Positions 1 to 11,046 of a stretch of 64,000 nucleotides of DNA are shown piece after piece (the stretch's first letter is position 1; every line of letters starts with the position of its first letter). The position numbers and the translations under genes were made by a program. Origin of the DNA: Serratia surfactantfaciens (GTDB lineage: Bacteria; Pseudomonadota; Gammaproteobacteria; Enterobacterales; Enterobacteriaceae); the NCBI RefSeq assembly GCF_001642805.2, contig NZ_CP016948.1:4960001-5024000 (forward strand), given 5' to 3'. A model generated the notes under the pieces. It ran no database searches and was not told the origin of the DNA. It saw only the letters and a program-made list of their open reading frames with translations.

Positions 1-1205
1 TCCACCGCCACTTTGGCCAGCGGCGCGGTGCGCACGTACCATTGGTCGGTCAGCATCGGCTCGATCACCACGCCGCCGCGATCGCCGTAAGGCACCGTCA
101 GGTCGTGCGGTTTGATCTCGTCCAGCAGGCCCAGCTGGTCGAAGGCGGCCACTACCGCTTTACGCGCCGCGAAGCGCTCCAGGCCACGGAACTCGGCCGG
201 GATCTCGTTGCAGTAGTCGGTGCAGACTTCGCCCAGGGTGTTGAACACTTCCGCTTCCTGACGGATGTCGCCGTCGAAGGTCAGAATGTTGATCATCGGC
301 AGGCCGTGGCGTTTGCCGACTTCGTAGTCGTTGAAATCGTGCGCCGGGGTGATCTTCACGCAGCCGGTGCCTTTTTCCATATCGGCGTGTTCGTCGCCGA
401 CGATGCGGATGCGGCGGCCGACCAGCGGCAGAATGATCTCTTTGCCGATCAGATCTTTATAGCGCGGATCTTCCGGGTTGACCGCCACGCCGGTATCGCC
501 CAGCACGGTTTCCGGACGGGTAGTGGCGACCACCAGGTAGTCTTTGCCCTCGGCGGTTTTCGCGCCGTCGGCCAGCGGGTAGCGCAGGTGCCACATGGAA
601 CCTTTGGACTCGCGGTTTTCCACTTCCAGATCGGAGATGGCGGTGCGCAGCTTCGGATCCCAGTTCACCAAGCGCTTGCCGCGGTAGATCAGGTCTTCTT
701 TGTGCAGACGGACAAACACTTCGCGCACCGCGTTCGACAGGCCTTCGTCCATGGTGAAGCGCTCGCGCTCCCAGTCCACGGAGTTGCCCAGACGGCGCAT
801 CTGACGGGTAATAGTGCCGCCGGATTCCGCCTTCCACTGCCAGATCTTGTCGATGAACGCGTCACGGCCGTAGTCGTGGCGGGTTTTGCCTTCTTCCGCG
901 GCGATCTTGCGCTCCACCACCATCTGGGTGGCGATGCCGGCGTGGTCGGTGCCCGCCTGCCACAGGGTGTTTTTACCCTGCATGCGCTGATAGCGAATCA
1001 TGGTGTCCATGATGGTCTGCTGGAACGCGTGGCCCATGTGCAGGCTGCCGGTGACGTTCGGCGGCGGGATCATGATGCAGAAGCTTTCCTGGCTGGTGTC
1101 GCCGTTCGGCTTGAAGTAACCCTGATTCTCCCAGTGATCGTACAGCTTCTGTTCGATCTGTTTTGGGTCGTATGCGGTGTCGAGCTGACTGTTTGTCTTT
1201 TCCAT
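1..1205 (-). CDS. valS: valine--tRNA ligase, N-terminal part (cut by window start)
   Basis: Cytoplasmic class I aminoacyl-tRNA synthetase that charges tRNA-Val and edits mischarged Thr. The frame read from ATG at 1203-1205 is open to the window edge, giving about the first 401 of roughly 950 residues. It begins [18 protein letters not shown] and contains the class I HIGH-type signature as HMGH (residues 56-59, inside [10 protein letters not shown]), followed by the early part of the connective/editing domain ([17 protein letters not shown]). The KMSKS loop lies outside the window. It is the last gene of the pepA-holC-valS order, 12 bases downstream of holC, as in other enterobacteria. Confidence 0.97.
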   Translation of the reverse strand, partial: MEKTNSQLDTAYDPKQIEQKLYDHWENQGYFKPNGDTSQESFCIMIPPPNVTGSLHMGHAFQQTIMDTMIRYQRMQGKNTLWQAGTDHAGIATQMVVERKIAAEEGKTRHDYGRDAFIDKIWQWKAESGGTITRQMRRLGNSVDWERERFTMDEGLSNAVREVFVRLHKEDLIYRGKRLVNWDPKLRTAISDLEVENRESKGSMWHLRYPLADGAKTAEGKDYLVVATTRPETVLGDTGVAVNPEDPRYKDLIGKEIILPLVGRRIRIVGDEHADMEKGTGCVKITPAHDFNDYEVGKRHGLPMINILTFDGDIRQEAEVFNTLGEVCTDYCNEIPAEFRGLERFAARKAVVAAFDQLGLLDEIKPHDLTVPYGDRGGVVIEPMLTDQWYVRTAPLAKVAV

Positions 1206-1217
1206 TCTTTATCGTAT

Positions 1218-1667
1218 TCAGTGAGTTGGCGGCGTAGCCGTGGTCAAATGGAAGCCGACGCTGCGATAGGCCTTGTAACGGTCGCGCGCCAACTGTTTCA
1301 GAGTGTCTTCGTAAGGAACGAAGTCTACCACTTCATGGAAAGCGGTAGCAAAATCGGCAAACTGCGGCAGCAGGGCGATCAGCAGATCGCGCGGGGCGTT
1401 GCCGCGCTTGCCGGGCCAGCACAGTTCCACCGGCGCGCCGTAGTGCGGCCCTTCGCCGGCCAGGTTGTGCGGCACGAATTCATGCGGCTCACGCTGCCAC
1501 AGCGCTTCGTCCAGCCGCTGGGCCTGCTCCTGACTCTCGCAGGCGATCAGCACCCGCTTGCCGGAACGCCAGCGTTCGGCGGCAACGGCGCAGGCCACGG
1601 CCTCATGGGCGCTGAGCGCGCCTGACGGTTCCGCGTTGTCGAGCAAATAAAACGTCGCCTGTTTCAT
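1218..1667 (-). CDS. holC: DNA polymerase III subunit chi
   Basis: Chi subunit of the DNA polymerase III clamp loader; it pairs with psi (HolD) and links the clamp loader to single-strand-binding protein. The frame can be extended upstream to 1706, but the family start is MKQATFYLLDN at 1667, preceded by a GGAT purine stretch; this gives 149 residues, the usual size. The N-terminal beta strand MKQATFYLL and the helix around AVACAVAAERWRSGKR are typical. It sits between pepA and valS, so it is probably co-transcribed with valS. Confidence 0.95.
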   Translation of the reverse strand: MKQATFYLLDNAEPSGALSAHEAVACAVAAERWRSGKRVLIACESQEQAQRLDEALWQREPHEFVPHNLAGEGPHYGAPVELCWPGKRGNAPRDLLIALLPQFADFATAFHEVVDFVPYEDTLKQLARDRYKAYRSVGFHLTTATPPTH

Positions 1668-1685
1668 TAAGGATCCACCGCTGCC

Positions 1686-1721
1686 GATAAAAAAATGTAG
1701 GGGCACAGCATGCTGTGCCCC
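1686..1721 (-). terminator. hairpin with T-tract between pepA and holC
   Basis: An 11-bp perfect inverted repeat (GGGGCACAGCA / TGCTGTGCCCC, 1700-1721) is followed on the minus strand by TACA and then a run of seven T. It lies 30 bases after the pepA stop. It is likely a partial or full terminator for pepA; the T-run starts four bases after the stem, so readthrough into holC-valS is plausible. Confidence 0.7.
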
Positions 1722-1751
1722 TTGGGATTATACCTGAATTACCGCTCAGAT

Positions 1752-3278
<1,527 letters not shown>

Positions 3279-3545
3279 TTAAAGACAAAGGCGGACGCTA
3301 CGGCTAGAATAACCGACTCCGTAACGATCTCCTGCCATTTGAGTTAACGGATTATGTTAACCTGAACGGCATAAATTGCTCTGTTTTGGCGACTATAAGC
3401 AAGTTCCTATAGGACACCCAAACGGCTTGATGTTGTAATACTATTTTAGCTGTGAAGGTTGCCATATGATGAGAATAAATGGCGGATTAACGATGAAATT
3501 ATCGATTTTCCTGCAAAAAGACAAGTTTTCACAGGCGTAATAAGC

Positions 3546-4640
3546 GTGATCATCATAAGATATCTGGTACGGGAAACGCTCAAGAGCCAAATCGCCATCC
3601 TGTTCATCCTGCTTCTGATCTTCTTTTGTCAGAATTTGGTCAGGGTGTTGGGCGACGCGGTGGACGGCAATATCCCGACAAACTTAGTTCTCTCTCTGCT
3701 CGCGTTGGGCGTGCCGAAAATGGCGCAGCTCATCCTGCCTTTGAGCCTGTTTCTCGGCTTGCTGATGACGCTTGGCCGGTTGTATACCGAGAGCGAAATC
3801 ACCGTCATGCACGCCTGCGGGCTGGGCAAACGCACCCTGATTATCGCCGCCATGATCCTGGCGCTGCTTACCTCTGCGGTTGCGGCGGTGAATGTATTTT
3901 GGGCCGGCCCTTGGGCCTCGCGCTATCAGGACGTGGTGGTGAACGAAGCCAAGGCCAACCCGAGCATCGCCGGGCTGGCGGAAGGGCAGTTCAAACCCTC
4001 GCAGGACGGCAACGCGGTGCTGTTTATCGGCAACGTGAAGGGCAGCACCTTCAACGACGTGTTCCTGGCGCAGCTGCGGCCGAACGGCAACCAACGCCCG
4101 TCGGTGGTGGTGGCCGAGCACGGCAACATCGTGCAGCAGAAAGACGGCTCGCAGGTGGTGACGCTCGACAAGGGCACCCGCTTTGAAGGCACCGCGCTGC
4201 TGCGCGACTTCCGCATTACCGACTTCACCGACTACAAGGCGGTGATTGGCCACCGCACCGTGGCGGCGGACAACACCGAATCCGAACAGATGTCGATGCA
4301 GACGCTGTGGGAGTCCGACGATCCGGACGCGCGCGCCGAGCTGCACTGGCGCCTGACGCTGGTGGTCTCGGTGGCGCTGATGGCGCTGCTGGTGGTGCCG
4401 CTCAGCGTGGTGAACCCGCGCCAGGGCCGCGTGCTGAGCATGCTGCCGGCCATCCTGCTGTATCTGATCTTCTTCCTGCTGCAGACCTCGCTGCGCTCCA
4501 ACGCCGGCAAGGGCAAGCTGGATCCGATGCTGTGGCTGTGGCTGGTTAACGGCGTTTACTTCGCGATCGCGCTGGCGCTGAACCTGTGGGATACCGTGCC
4601 GATGCGCAAGCTGCGCGCACGCCTGAGAGGAGCGGCCTGA
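3546..4640 (+). CDS. lptF: LPS export ABC transporter permease LptF
   Basis: Inner-membrane permease of the LptB2FG complex that extracts lipopolysaccharide and feeds it to LptC and the periplasmic bridge. The frame is open from 3459 (TTG), but homologues begin with IIIRYLVRETLKSQ, which corresponds to a GTG at 3546; this gives 364 residues, close to the 366 of E. coli. There are three N-terminal transmembrane segments, a periplasmic beta-jellyroll region (roughly residues 130-260), and three C-terminal segments with the conserved VVPLSVVNPRQGR. Its TGA overlaps the lptG ATG (TGATG), indicating translational coupling. Confidence 0.95.
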   Translation: MIIIRYLVRETLKSQIAILFILLLIFFCQNLVRVLGDAVDGNIPTNLVLSLLALGVPKMAQLILPLSLFLGLLMTLGRLYTESEITVMHACGLGKRTLIIAAMILALLTSAVAAVNVFWAGPWASRYQDVVVNEAKANPSIAGLAEGQFKPSQDGNAVLFIGNVKGSTFNDVFLAQLRPNGNQRPSVVVAEHGNIVQQKDGSQVVTLDKGTRFEGTALLRDFRITDFTDYKAVIGHRTVAADNTESEQMSMQTLWESDDPDARAELHWRLTLVVSVALMALLVVPLSVVNPRQGRVLSMLPAILLYLIFFLLQTSLRSNAGKGKLDPMLWLWLVNGVYFAIALALNLWDTVPMRKLRARLRGAA

Positions 4641-5710
4641 TGTTTGGCGTATTAGACCGGTATATCGGTAAAACGATTTTCAACACCATCATCATGACGC
4701 TGTTCATGCTGGTGTCGCTGTCCGGCATCATCAAGTTTGTCGATCAGCTGCGCAAGGTGGGCCAGGGCGAATACACCGCGCTGAGCGCCGGCATGTACAC
4801 CCTGTTGAGCGTGCCGAAAGACATCGAGATCTTCTTCCCGATGGCGGCGCTGCTCGGCGCGCTGCTCGGCCTGGGCCAACTGGCGACGCGCAGCGAACTG
4901 GTGGTGATGCAGGCTTCCGGCTTCACCCGCCTGCAGATCGCCGGCTCGGTGATGAAAACCGCCATTCCGCTGGTGCTGCTGACCATGGCGATCGGCGAGT
5001 GGGTGGCACCGCAGGGCGAGCAGATGGCACGCAACTACCGCGCCCAGCAGATGTACGGCGGCTCGCTGCTCTCCACCAAGAGCGGGCTGTGGGCGAAGGA
5101 CGGCAACGACTTCATCTACATCGAGCGCGTCTCCGGCGATAAAGAACTCTCCGGCGTGAACATCTACCACTTCAACGACCAGCGTCGCCTGGAGACGGTG
5201 CGCTATGCCGCCACCGCCAGCTTCGAGAACGGCCTGTGGCAGCTTTCGCAGGTGGACACCTCGGATCTGACCAACCCGAAACAGGTGACCGGCACCCAGA
5301 CGCTGACCGGCGAATGGAAAACCAACCTGACCCCGGACAAGCTGGGCGTGGTGGCGCTGGATCCGGATTCGCTCTCCATCAGCGGGCTGCACAACTACGT
5401 GAAGTACCTGAAGCAGAGCGGCCAGGAATCCAACCGTTACCAGCTCAATATGTGGAGCAAAATCTTCTCGCCGCTGTCGGTGGCGGTGATGATGTTGATG
5501 GCGCTGTCGTTCATCTTCGGCCCGCTGCGCAGCGTGCCGATGGGCATCCGCGTGGTGACCGGCATCAGCTTCGGCTTCCTGTTCTACGTGTTGGATCAGA
5601 TCTTCGGCCCGCTGAGCATGGTATACAGCATGCCGCCGGTGCTGGGCGCGCTGCTGCCGAGCATGCTGTTCCTGCTGATCAGCGTGTATATGCTGCTCAA
5701 ACGCAAGTAG
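4640..5710 (+). CDS. lptG: LPS export ABC transporter permease LptG
   Basis: Second permease of LptB2FG. The start at 4640 is set by the ATGA overlap with lptF and by the family N-terminus MFGVLDRYIGKTIFNTI; the product is 356 residues. Six membrane segments flank a periplasmic jellyroll. The coupling-helix region SELVVMQASGFTRLQI and the last segments (IRVVTGISFGFLFYVLDQ) match the family. An efficient terminator follows, so the unit is lptFG. Confidence 0.96.
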   Translation: MFGVLDRYIGKTIFNTIIMTLFMLVSLSGIIKFVDQLRKVGQGEYTALSAGMYTLLSVPKDIEIFFPMAALLGALLGLGQLATRSELVVMQASGFTRLQIAGSVMKTAIPLVLLTMAIGEWVAPQGEQMARNYRAQQMYGGSLLSTKSGLWAKDGNDFIYIERVSGDKELSGVNIYHFNDQRRLETVRYAATASFENGLWQLSQVDTSDLTNPKQVTGTQTLTGEWKTNLTPDKLGVVALDPDSLSISGLHNYVKYLKQSGQESNRYQLNMWSKIFSPLSVAVMMLMALSFIFGPLRSVPMGIRVVTGISFGFLFYVLDQIFGPLSMVYSMPPVLGALLPSMLFLLISVYMLLKRK

Positions 5711-5733
5711 CGGGGCGAGCGGTGGTGAAGAAA

Positions 5734-5763
5734 GGCGTGGCCGCAGGGCCGCGCCTTTTTTGT
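5734..5763 (+). terminator. rho-independent terminator of lptFG
   Basis: Stem GGCGTGGCC / GGCCGCGCC (one G-U pair) with a four-base loop is followed directly by TTTTTTTG. It lies about 25 bases after the lptG stop. Confidence 0.85.
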
Positions 5764-5844
5764 TGGTGCGGCATGCCCCCGCCTGCGGTTTTTGTCGTGT
5801 TATAGTCACTTCAGCGGCAGGTAGAGAGAGGGAGCAGGCAGCCA

Positions 5845-6564
5845 ATGGAAGACGAATATAATCTCAGCAATATCATCGGCAAGCGCCTGGAAGCGGCATT
5901 AGGAGAGTTGGGCGATCTCCTGTGGGCGTATGTGGTGTTATCCAAAAAAGACATTGCCTGCATCTTTGGCGTCACCAACTACCCGAGTGAATGGGTAAAA
6001 AAGTATCAAGAGCAGGGGTTGCAGTACATTGATCCGGTAGTGCTTACCGCCCGCAACCGCCTGACCCCGTTCGCCTGGGACGAGCAAATCATGGCCGACG
6101 CAGGGCTGCACTTTCCCGAACTGTTCGAACAGGCCCGCGAGTTTGGCGTGACGCACGGCTATACCTTCGTGCTGCACGATTACAACGACAACCTCGTCAC
6201 GCTTTCCTTTGCCTTCAATGCGGAACAGAAAACGGAAGCCATTCAGGCGCTCACCGATCGTAAAGGTGATATTTCGGTATTGCTGGCCTCAATCCATGAG
6301 TCCTATCTGGCGCTGTCCCCACTGACAGCAAAAAACGCCGCAGCCCTGGAGAGAAACGCCCGCTTTACCGACAGGGAAAACGAGATCCTCTATTGGGCCA
6401 GCGTGGGTAAAACCTACCAGGAAACGGCGATGATCCTGGGCATAAAGACCGGCACCATCAAGTTTCATATGTCCAACGTCGTCAAAAAGTTGGGGGTCAC
6501 GAATGCCCGACATGCCGTGCGCCTGGGGATGGAGCTGCGGCTGATTAAACCGGTGGATGGATAA
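5845..6564 (+). CDS. LuxR-family quorum-sensing regulator (solo, no adjacent LuxI)
   Basis: Transcription factor with an N-terminal autoinducer-binding domain (about residues 18-160) and a C-terminal GerE/LuxR helix-turn-helix (174-235, FTDRENEILYWASVGKT then IKFHMSNVVKKLGV). Residues conserved for acyl-homoserine-lactone binding are present: W50, Y54, D63, P64, W78 and G105. At 239 residues it has normal length. No LuxI-type synthase gene is in the window, so it is a solo here; it may respond to a synthase encoded elsewhere or to foreign signals. The start has GGGAG upstream. A GC-rich inverted repeat without T-tract follows (6566-6603). Confidence 0.85.
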   Translation: MEDEYNLSNIIGKRLEAALGELGDLLWAYVVLSKKDIACIFGVTNYPSEWVKKYQEQGLQYIDPVVLTARNRLTPFAWDEQIMADAGLHFPELFEQAREFGVTHGYTFVLHDYNDNLVTLSFAFNAEQKTEAIQALTDRKGDISVLLASIHESYLALSPLTAKNAAALERNARFTDRENEILYWASVGKTYQETAMILGIKTGTIKFHMSNVVKKLGVTNARHAVRLGMELRLIKPVDG

Positions 6565-7221
6565 GGCTGCCAGCGCCCCGTGGAATACTGCGCTGGCGGC
6601 AGCGCAAAGCTAAATAAGTCGGGAGGCGTATAGAGGTAAAAAGTATCGGCTAGCGAATAGCGGCTTTCGATTCGGGAAATGGCGAGCGTTAACCGGTATT
6701 GATTTGGCGCCGTGGCGATTAACGTGAAGGCCGCAATAGCGTATCGGCGGCCCCGAAATCTGCAATATGAAATAATCACCGCACTGAACTTATAAAGGTC
6801 TAGTAAGGAACTGTACTTTAGTCTAACTAGTTTCTTGCCCCTTGAGGCGATACACTTTCCCGGTAATGTTTTGATAAAAAATACAAAAAAAAACCTGACC
6901 GCGTAGGGCCAGGTTGCCAATATTGGCCAACACCAGGGAAAATTTTCTTGCACCATCTTAAAGCTATTAACTCCGCAGAGGCAAGCGATCTCAGCTGGTT
7001 TTTAGGCATTAACTAGCCATTTTGTTATGTATGTACGCTATTTTCTGGTGATTTCAGATAAAGCCCATCCAACGTGAATAACCTCTATCGTTTGGTAGCC
7101 TAAATTTCCATTTTTTATTCTCCACCTGATATTCAGCAATGAAAAAATATTGTTCCTGGAATGTTGCGCAACCTCATTCTTTATTGGCTGACACATTAAT
7201 GTGCAATTATTTGTAGTGTTG
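6565..7221. other. gene-poor AT-rich intergenic region
   Basis: No convincing coding region. Short open frames on the minus strand (for example ATG at 7009) lack a ribosome-binding site and run through a terminator hairpin, so I do not call them. The only clear signal is the minus-strand terminator at 6884-6915. Confidence 0.6.
6884..6915 (-). terminator. minus-strand rho-independent terminator without an obvious gene
   Basis: On the minus strand, AACCTGGCC, five loop bases, then GGTCAGGTT (one mismatch) are followed by a run of eight T. Nothing coding reads into it from the right for several hundred bases, so it may end a small RNA made from about 6920-7200. Confidence 0.65.
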
Positions 7222-7532
7222 TCATTGCGGCTGGGGATTATTTTGTTTTTGATAGGCGCTGGGTGAGGCAGTGGTGATGGGGGAGGCAGGTGCTACCTTC
7301 CGCGTGGCGGGTTCCTGAACCTGTTTCGCTAGTTGGGCGAGCGGTTCTGGCTAGTGGGAGGGAGGGAGTTCGGCACATGAGCCATCATTCTTCTGTGCAA
7401 CGACACTGCAGCCTGAATTCGGACGGTATTACGTGAGCGTGGTGACGGAGCCCCCGATGCTCTCTGCAATAGCCTGATGCTCACCATCAACGTGGTTGGG
7501 AAGTGCGCGCAGCGGGAAGACGGGGCGGGCAA
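7222..7532 (-). pseudogene. decayed Ash/Icd-like satellite-phage ORF remnant
   Basis: Read on the minus strand, one frame gives NSLPPTSQNRSPN followed by a stop, and the next frame continues LAKQVQEPATRKVAPAS to a stop at 7222. The combination resembles the leader region of Ash/Icd-like proteins from P4-type satellite phages, in which PTSxNRSPN is followed by LAKQV and PATRK. A small frame-shifting deletion at the junction would make it a pseudogene. The similarity is from memory and short, so this is tentative. Confidence 0.35.
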
Positions 7533-7642
7533 ACGCGCGTTGCGGCGGTTTTTTCGACACTTAACTCATTGAACAACGGATAAGTGTTGCGTGCTGGTCG
7601 CGGGAAGGTATAATTCACCCGTTTTCCGCATACTACTTCAGT

Positions 7643-7727
7643 GCCGAAGTGGCGAAATCGGTAGACGCAGTTGATTCAAAATCAACCGTAGAGATACGTG
7701 CCGGTTCGAGTCCGGCCTTCGGCACCA
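7643..7727 (+). tRNA. leuX: tRNA-Leu (anticodon CAA)
   Basis: 85 bases including the encoded CCA. The acceptor stem GCCGAAG pairs with CTTCGGC. The anticodon stem GTTGA/TCAAC has loop TTCAAAA (anticodon CAA). There is a long type II variable arm, and T-arm GCCGG TTCGAGT CCGGC. It matches enterobacterial leuX, a frequent integration site for P4-type integrases, and an integrase gene follows 199 bases downstream. Confidence 0.98.
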
Positions 7728-7925
7728 TCGGAACATCAATAGACGTCAACGGACGTCTTTTTTTGTGCCTGTAATCCAGTATCCGCAAGGCTTTCCTCGC
7801 TTTTTCATTCAACCTAAGTCAACCTGATTCAATCTACATCAACTTACTGATGCGGGTACAACTGCGGGTATATTCCGGTTCGATAATGTTTGTACCCACA
7901 CAGAACCCTTGAAAGGATACTCATC

Positions 7926-8351
7926 ATGGCTCTGAGTGATGTGAAAGTTCGTTCGGCTAAGCCTGAAGCAAAAGCCTATAAACTTACTGACGGTGAAGGC
8001 ATGGTTTTGTTGGTTCACCCGAACGGCTCCAAATATTGGCGGCTTTGTTATCGCTTTGGCGGCAAAGAGAAGATGCTGGCGCTTGGTAAATACCCCGAAG
8101 TCTCGCTAGCAGATGCCAGGGCGTGCCGGGATGAAGCCCGTAAGCTGTTGGCTAACGGTGTCGATCCAAGTGAGAACAAGAAAGCCGTTAAGGTAGAACA
8201 AGAGCAGGAAGCGATAACGTTTGAAGTAGTCGCCCGAGACTGGCATGCCAGTAATCAGAAATGGTCCGCATCGCATAGTGCTCGTGTATTGAAAAGTCTG
8301 GAGGATAGCGTTTGGCGGATTGTGATTTCATTTTGGGTCTCCTTTCATTGA
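7926..8351 (+). pseudogene. P4-type tyrosine integrase, 3'-truncated
   Basis: The start is ATG at 7926 with an AAGG upstream. The N-terminal DUF4102/arm-binding domain is complete (MALSDVKVRSAKPEAKAY, TDGEGMVLLV, ALGKYPEVSLADAR). The family sequence is lost after ARVLKSLED (near residue 125), and about 15 unrelated residues precede a stop. The core-binding and catalytic domains with the R...HxxR...Y residues are missing, so it cannot catalyse recombination. The break abuts IS3-family remnants. Position next to leuX marks this as the original island integrase. Confidence 0.9.
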
Positions 8352-8355
8352 GAGT

Positions 8356-8823
8356 TTAGTCTCCAAGAAACCCGGTACGGTTCAGACTGCTCAGCGATAA
8401 TGTGCTGCATGCCTGGCGGATACTCATGGCAAATTGTGCCACCAGATAACTGACGAGCTCCCGCTTTATCGCTGGCTTTAAAGCTTTTTTTCGATAACGT
8501 CTTTCAGGGCCCGACATTCAAGGCTGAGATCAGCAAACATCTGCTTTAGCCGCCGGTTTTCGTCCTCCAGATCCTTCATCTTTTTGATATCAGAAGCTTC
8601 CATCCCGCCATACTTTGCTTTCCAGTTGTAATAGGAAGCTTCGGATATTCCCGCTTCGCGGCAAACATCCTTAACGGTACGTCCAGCTTCGACAGACTTC
8701 AGAACGGTAATGATCTGGTGCTCGGTGAATCGGGCTTTATGCATGACGATCTCCTCAGGGGACATAATCAGTATGTCGGAAGATCTCTAAAAGTGAATGG
8801 TCCGTTTTACCGGGATGCTTACA
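8356..8823 (-). mobile_element. IS3-family element, remnant (inner insertion)
   Basis: A minus-strand IS3-family element. Its likely 5' end is TGTAAGCATCCC at 8823, which interrupts a second IS just after that element's orfA. It holds an intact orfA and only the first ~30 codons of orfB (KPAIKRELVSYLVAQFAMS, then divergence and a stop at 8356-8358). The rest of orfB and the other terminus are gone. Confidence 0.75.
8478..8744 (-). CDS. IS3-family transposase OrfA
   Basis: 88-residue DNA-binding OrfA. The start at 8744 gives MHKARFTEHQIITVLKSV with GGAG upstream; an in-frame ATG seven codons earlier is less likely. The helix-turn-helix VKDVCREAGISEASYYNWK precedes a leucine-zipper helix DLEDENRRLKQMFADLSLE. 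The terminal A-run (AAAAAAAG, 8485-8492 region) is where a -1 frameshift would normally join OrfA to OrfB. With OrfB truncated the protein is not expected to transpose. Confidence 0.85.
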   Translation of the reverse strand: MHKARFTEHQIITVLKSVEAGRTVKDVCREAGISEASYYNWKAKYGGMEASDIKKMKDLEDENRRLKQMFADLSLECRALKDVIEKKL

Positions 8824-9169
8824 CTTCAGTCGGGCTCCCTTGCAAAGTACCGCGCGGCCTTTTTCAGGATATCCCGTTCTTCTTCGGTACGTTTTAGCTG
8901 CGCCCGGAGTTTCAGGATCTCGCTTTTCGCTTCCAGTAAATCCCGGGCATGCTGCTCGCTGTTATCAGGTTTGATAGCCCGTAGCCACTTGTAGAGGCTG
9001 TGTGCAGAGACGCCCAGACGGTCAGATACTTCGGCGACGGAATAACCGCGTTCCGTTATCTGACGGACGGCTTCTTCCTTAAATTCGGGTGTAAATCGTG
9101 GTGTGCCCATACGCTCCTCCTATGCTCAAACTATAGGGCAGGATCGTCTACCGGGGCGGGGTCAGTCCA
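8824..9169 (-). mobile_element. IS3-family element, remnant (outer element)
   Basis: A different IS3-family element on the minus strand. Its left terminus is TGGACTGACCCC (ending at 9169), and it keeps orfA. It is severed at 8823/8824 by the neighbouring element within the first bases of orfB, so all of orfB is absent. Confidence 0.7.
8826..9110 (-). CDS. IS3-family transposase OrfA (second type)
   Basis: 94 residues. It has an N-terminal helix-turn-helix (TPEFKEEAVRQITERGYSVA, then RLGVSAHSLYKWL) and a C-terminal coiled coil (SEILKLRAQLKRTEEERDIL) ending KKAARYFAREPD, typical of IS3-group OrfA. The upstream sequence GGAGGAGCGT provides a ribosome-binding site. The matching OrfB is missing. 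Confidence 0.85.
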   Translation of the reverse strand: MGTPRFTPEFKEEAVRQITERGYSVAEVSDRLGVSAHSLYKWLRAIKPDNSEQHARDLLEAKSEILKLRAQLKRTEEERDILKKAARYFAREPD

Positions 9170-9188
9170 CTCCCGTTAATAAATCATG

Positions 9189-9929
9189 TTAACTCGCGAG
9201 AGACTCTTCTTGGGGGCCTTTGCATGTTTCTTGCTCCTCAGTTGGCGTTGCTGCAGGAGTATCAGGAGTCACATTGTTACACGGTGGATTGTTCCTGAGC
9301 CAAGTCTCAAATAAATTCCCAAATTTAGATGCCAGGTAGATATCTTCAATCTGGGAAATTATATAACCTATAACAGTAATAATAGCGGATGCATAAATTA
9401 ATAAAAATAAGATAAAAAAACCTGTCTCTTTGCTTTTCCAGAAAGTAGAGACGGTATCCCATCCTGCATAAATAAACGTGGCAACTGCAAATATCCCGAA
9501 CAAGGCAGATATCAAGTAAGATCTGCGGACAATCTTGGTATTAACGCTGAATCCTTTCTCAGGATAGTGACCGATAATAGTATTTTTCAGAAAACCTCGT
9601 AGGCGTACATCCAGTGAGCTAACATTTTCAGTCGCCATACAGGAAACCAGCTGGTGACAATGCCACACAGGCAAATACATTCCCAGTTGTTCATATAAAA
9701 GTTTCATCTGAATAAGAACATGCGGTGTTGTTGCTTTTTCCTTTAATGCATCAATTTTCGAAAAAATCTCTACTTTCTTATCCGCAGGAATTCTATCAAA
9801 CTGATATTTTCGTTTAGGTCGTGGGTTACCAACGATTTTTCCTGTCCAGTCAATAAGTTTTTTTATCAAATACAGAACTACGGGGATGAGCAACCCTGTA
9901 ACAATATCAATCCCAGAAATCGATGACAT
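9189..9929 (-). CDS. predicted membrane protein of unknown function
   Basis: I do not recognise this family. The start chosen is ATG at 9929 (MSSISGIDIVTGLL) because it has an excellent AAGGAG seven bases upstream; the frame is open 45 bases further. The product is 246 residues with one N-terminal membrane helix (GLLIPVVLYLIKKLI), a cytoplasmic middle rich in Lys/Glu, and a pair of helices at about 150-215 (ISALFGIFAVATFIYAGW; FFILFLLIYASAIITVIG). The tail is Pro/Thr/Glu-rich. Low GC compared with the core suggests transfer. It stands alone in the leuX island, next to IS debris and upstream of restriction genes; a defence role is possible but unproven. Confidence 0.75.
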   Translation of the reverse strand: MSSISGIDIVTGLLIPVVLYLIKKLIDWTGKIVGNPRPKRKYQFDRIPADKKVEIFSKIDALKEKATTPHVLIQMKLLYEQLGMYLPVWHCHQLVSCMATENVSSLDVRLRGFLKNTIIGHYPEKGFSVNTKIVRRSYLISALFGIFAVATFIYAGWDTVSTFWKSKETGFFILFLLIYASAIITVIGYIISQIEDIYLASKFGNLFETWLRNNPPCNNVTPDTPAATPTEEQETCKGPQEESLAS

Positions 9930-10299
9930 TCTTATACTCCTTAAACACGTAATATGAACACTCACGCCAACCAAGACAGCATAGCGAGTTATACCGTTTC
10001 AGTACAGATGAATCGTTTTAAATATCACTTGTTGATAAAAATACAGCTATATCGTTAATCGTACCCACATTTTTTGGTTCTATAAAGGCTGACCTGCCTT
10101 TTCATCTTAATGTTCCGGGAGTAATTAGAATAAATCAATGGACCCGTATGGTATTTAATGCTGATTTATCTTTTATCCTAAAGCAAGATGTATTTGTCGT
10201 GATAGTGGAATTTATTTTCCTTGCGTTTAGGATTGTTATTTCTTGCTTATTGATTTAGCACCATTGCTATGTATGTATATTGTAGTAGCATAGTAATTT
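9930..10299. other. AT-rich intergenic stretch
   Basis: 370 AT-rich bases between the membrane-protein gene and an IS remnant. No open frame with a ribosome-binding site and no strong hairpin was found. Confidence 0.5.
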
Positions 10300-11000
<701 letters not shown>

Positions 11001-11046
11001 CTACACTTCTGTGCGGGTATTTTCCTCGCACAGAAGCGTAACAGTA

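Noticed and set aside
42..1625. Long plus-strand open frame of 527 codons opposite valS and holC
   Set aside because: It is the antisense shadow of valS and holC, which have clear family motifs; the translation has no domain character.
6465..6956. 163-codon minus-strand frame overlapping the LuxR gene end
   Set aside because: No ribosome-binding site, crosses the terminator hairpin and overlaps a solid gene.
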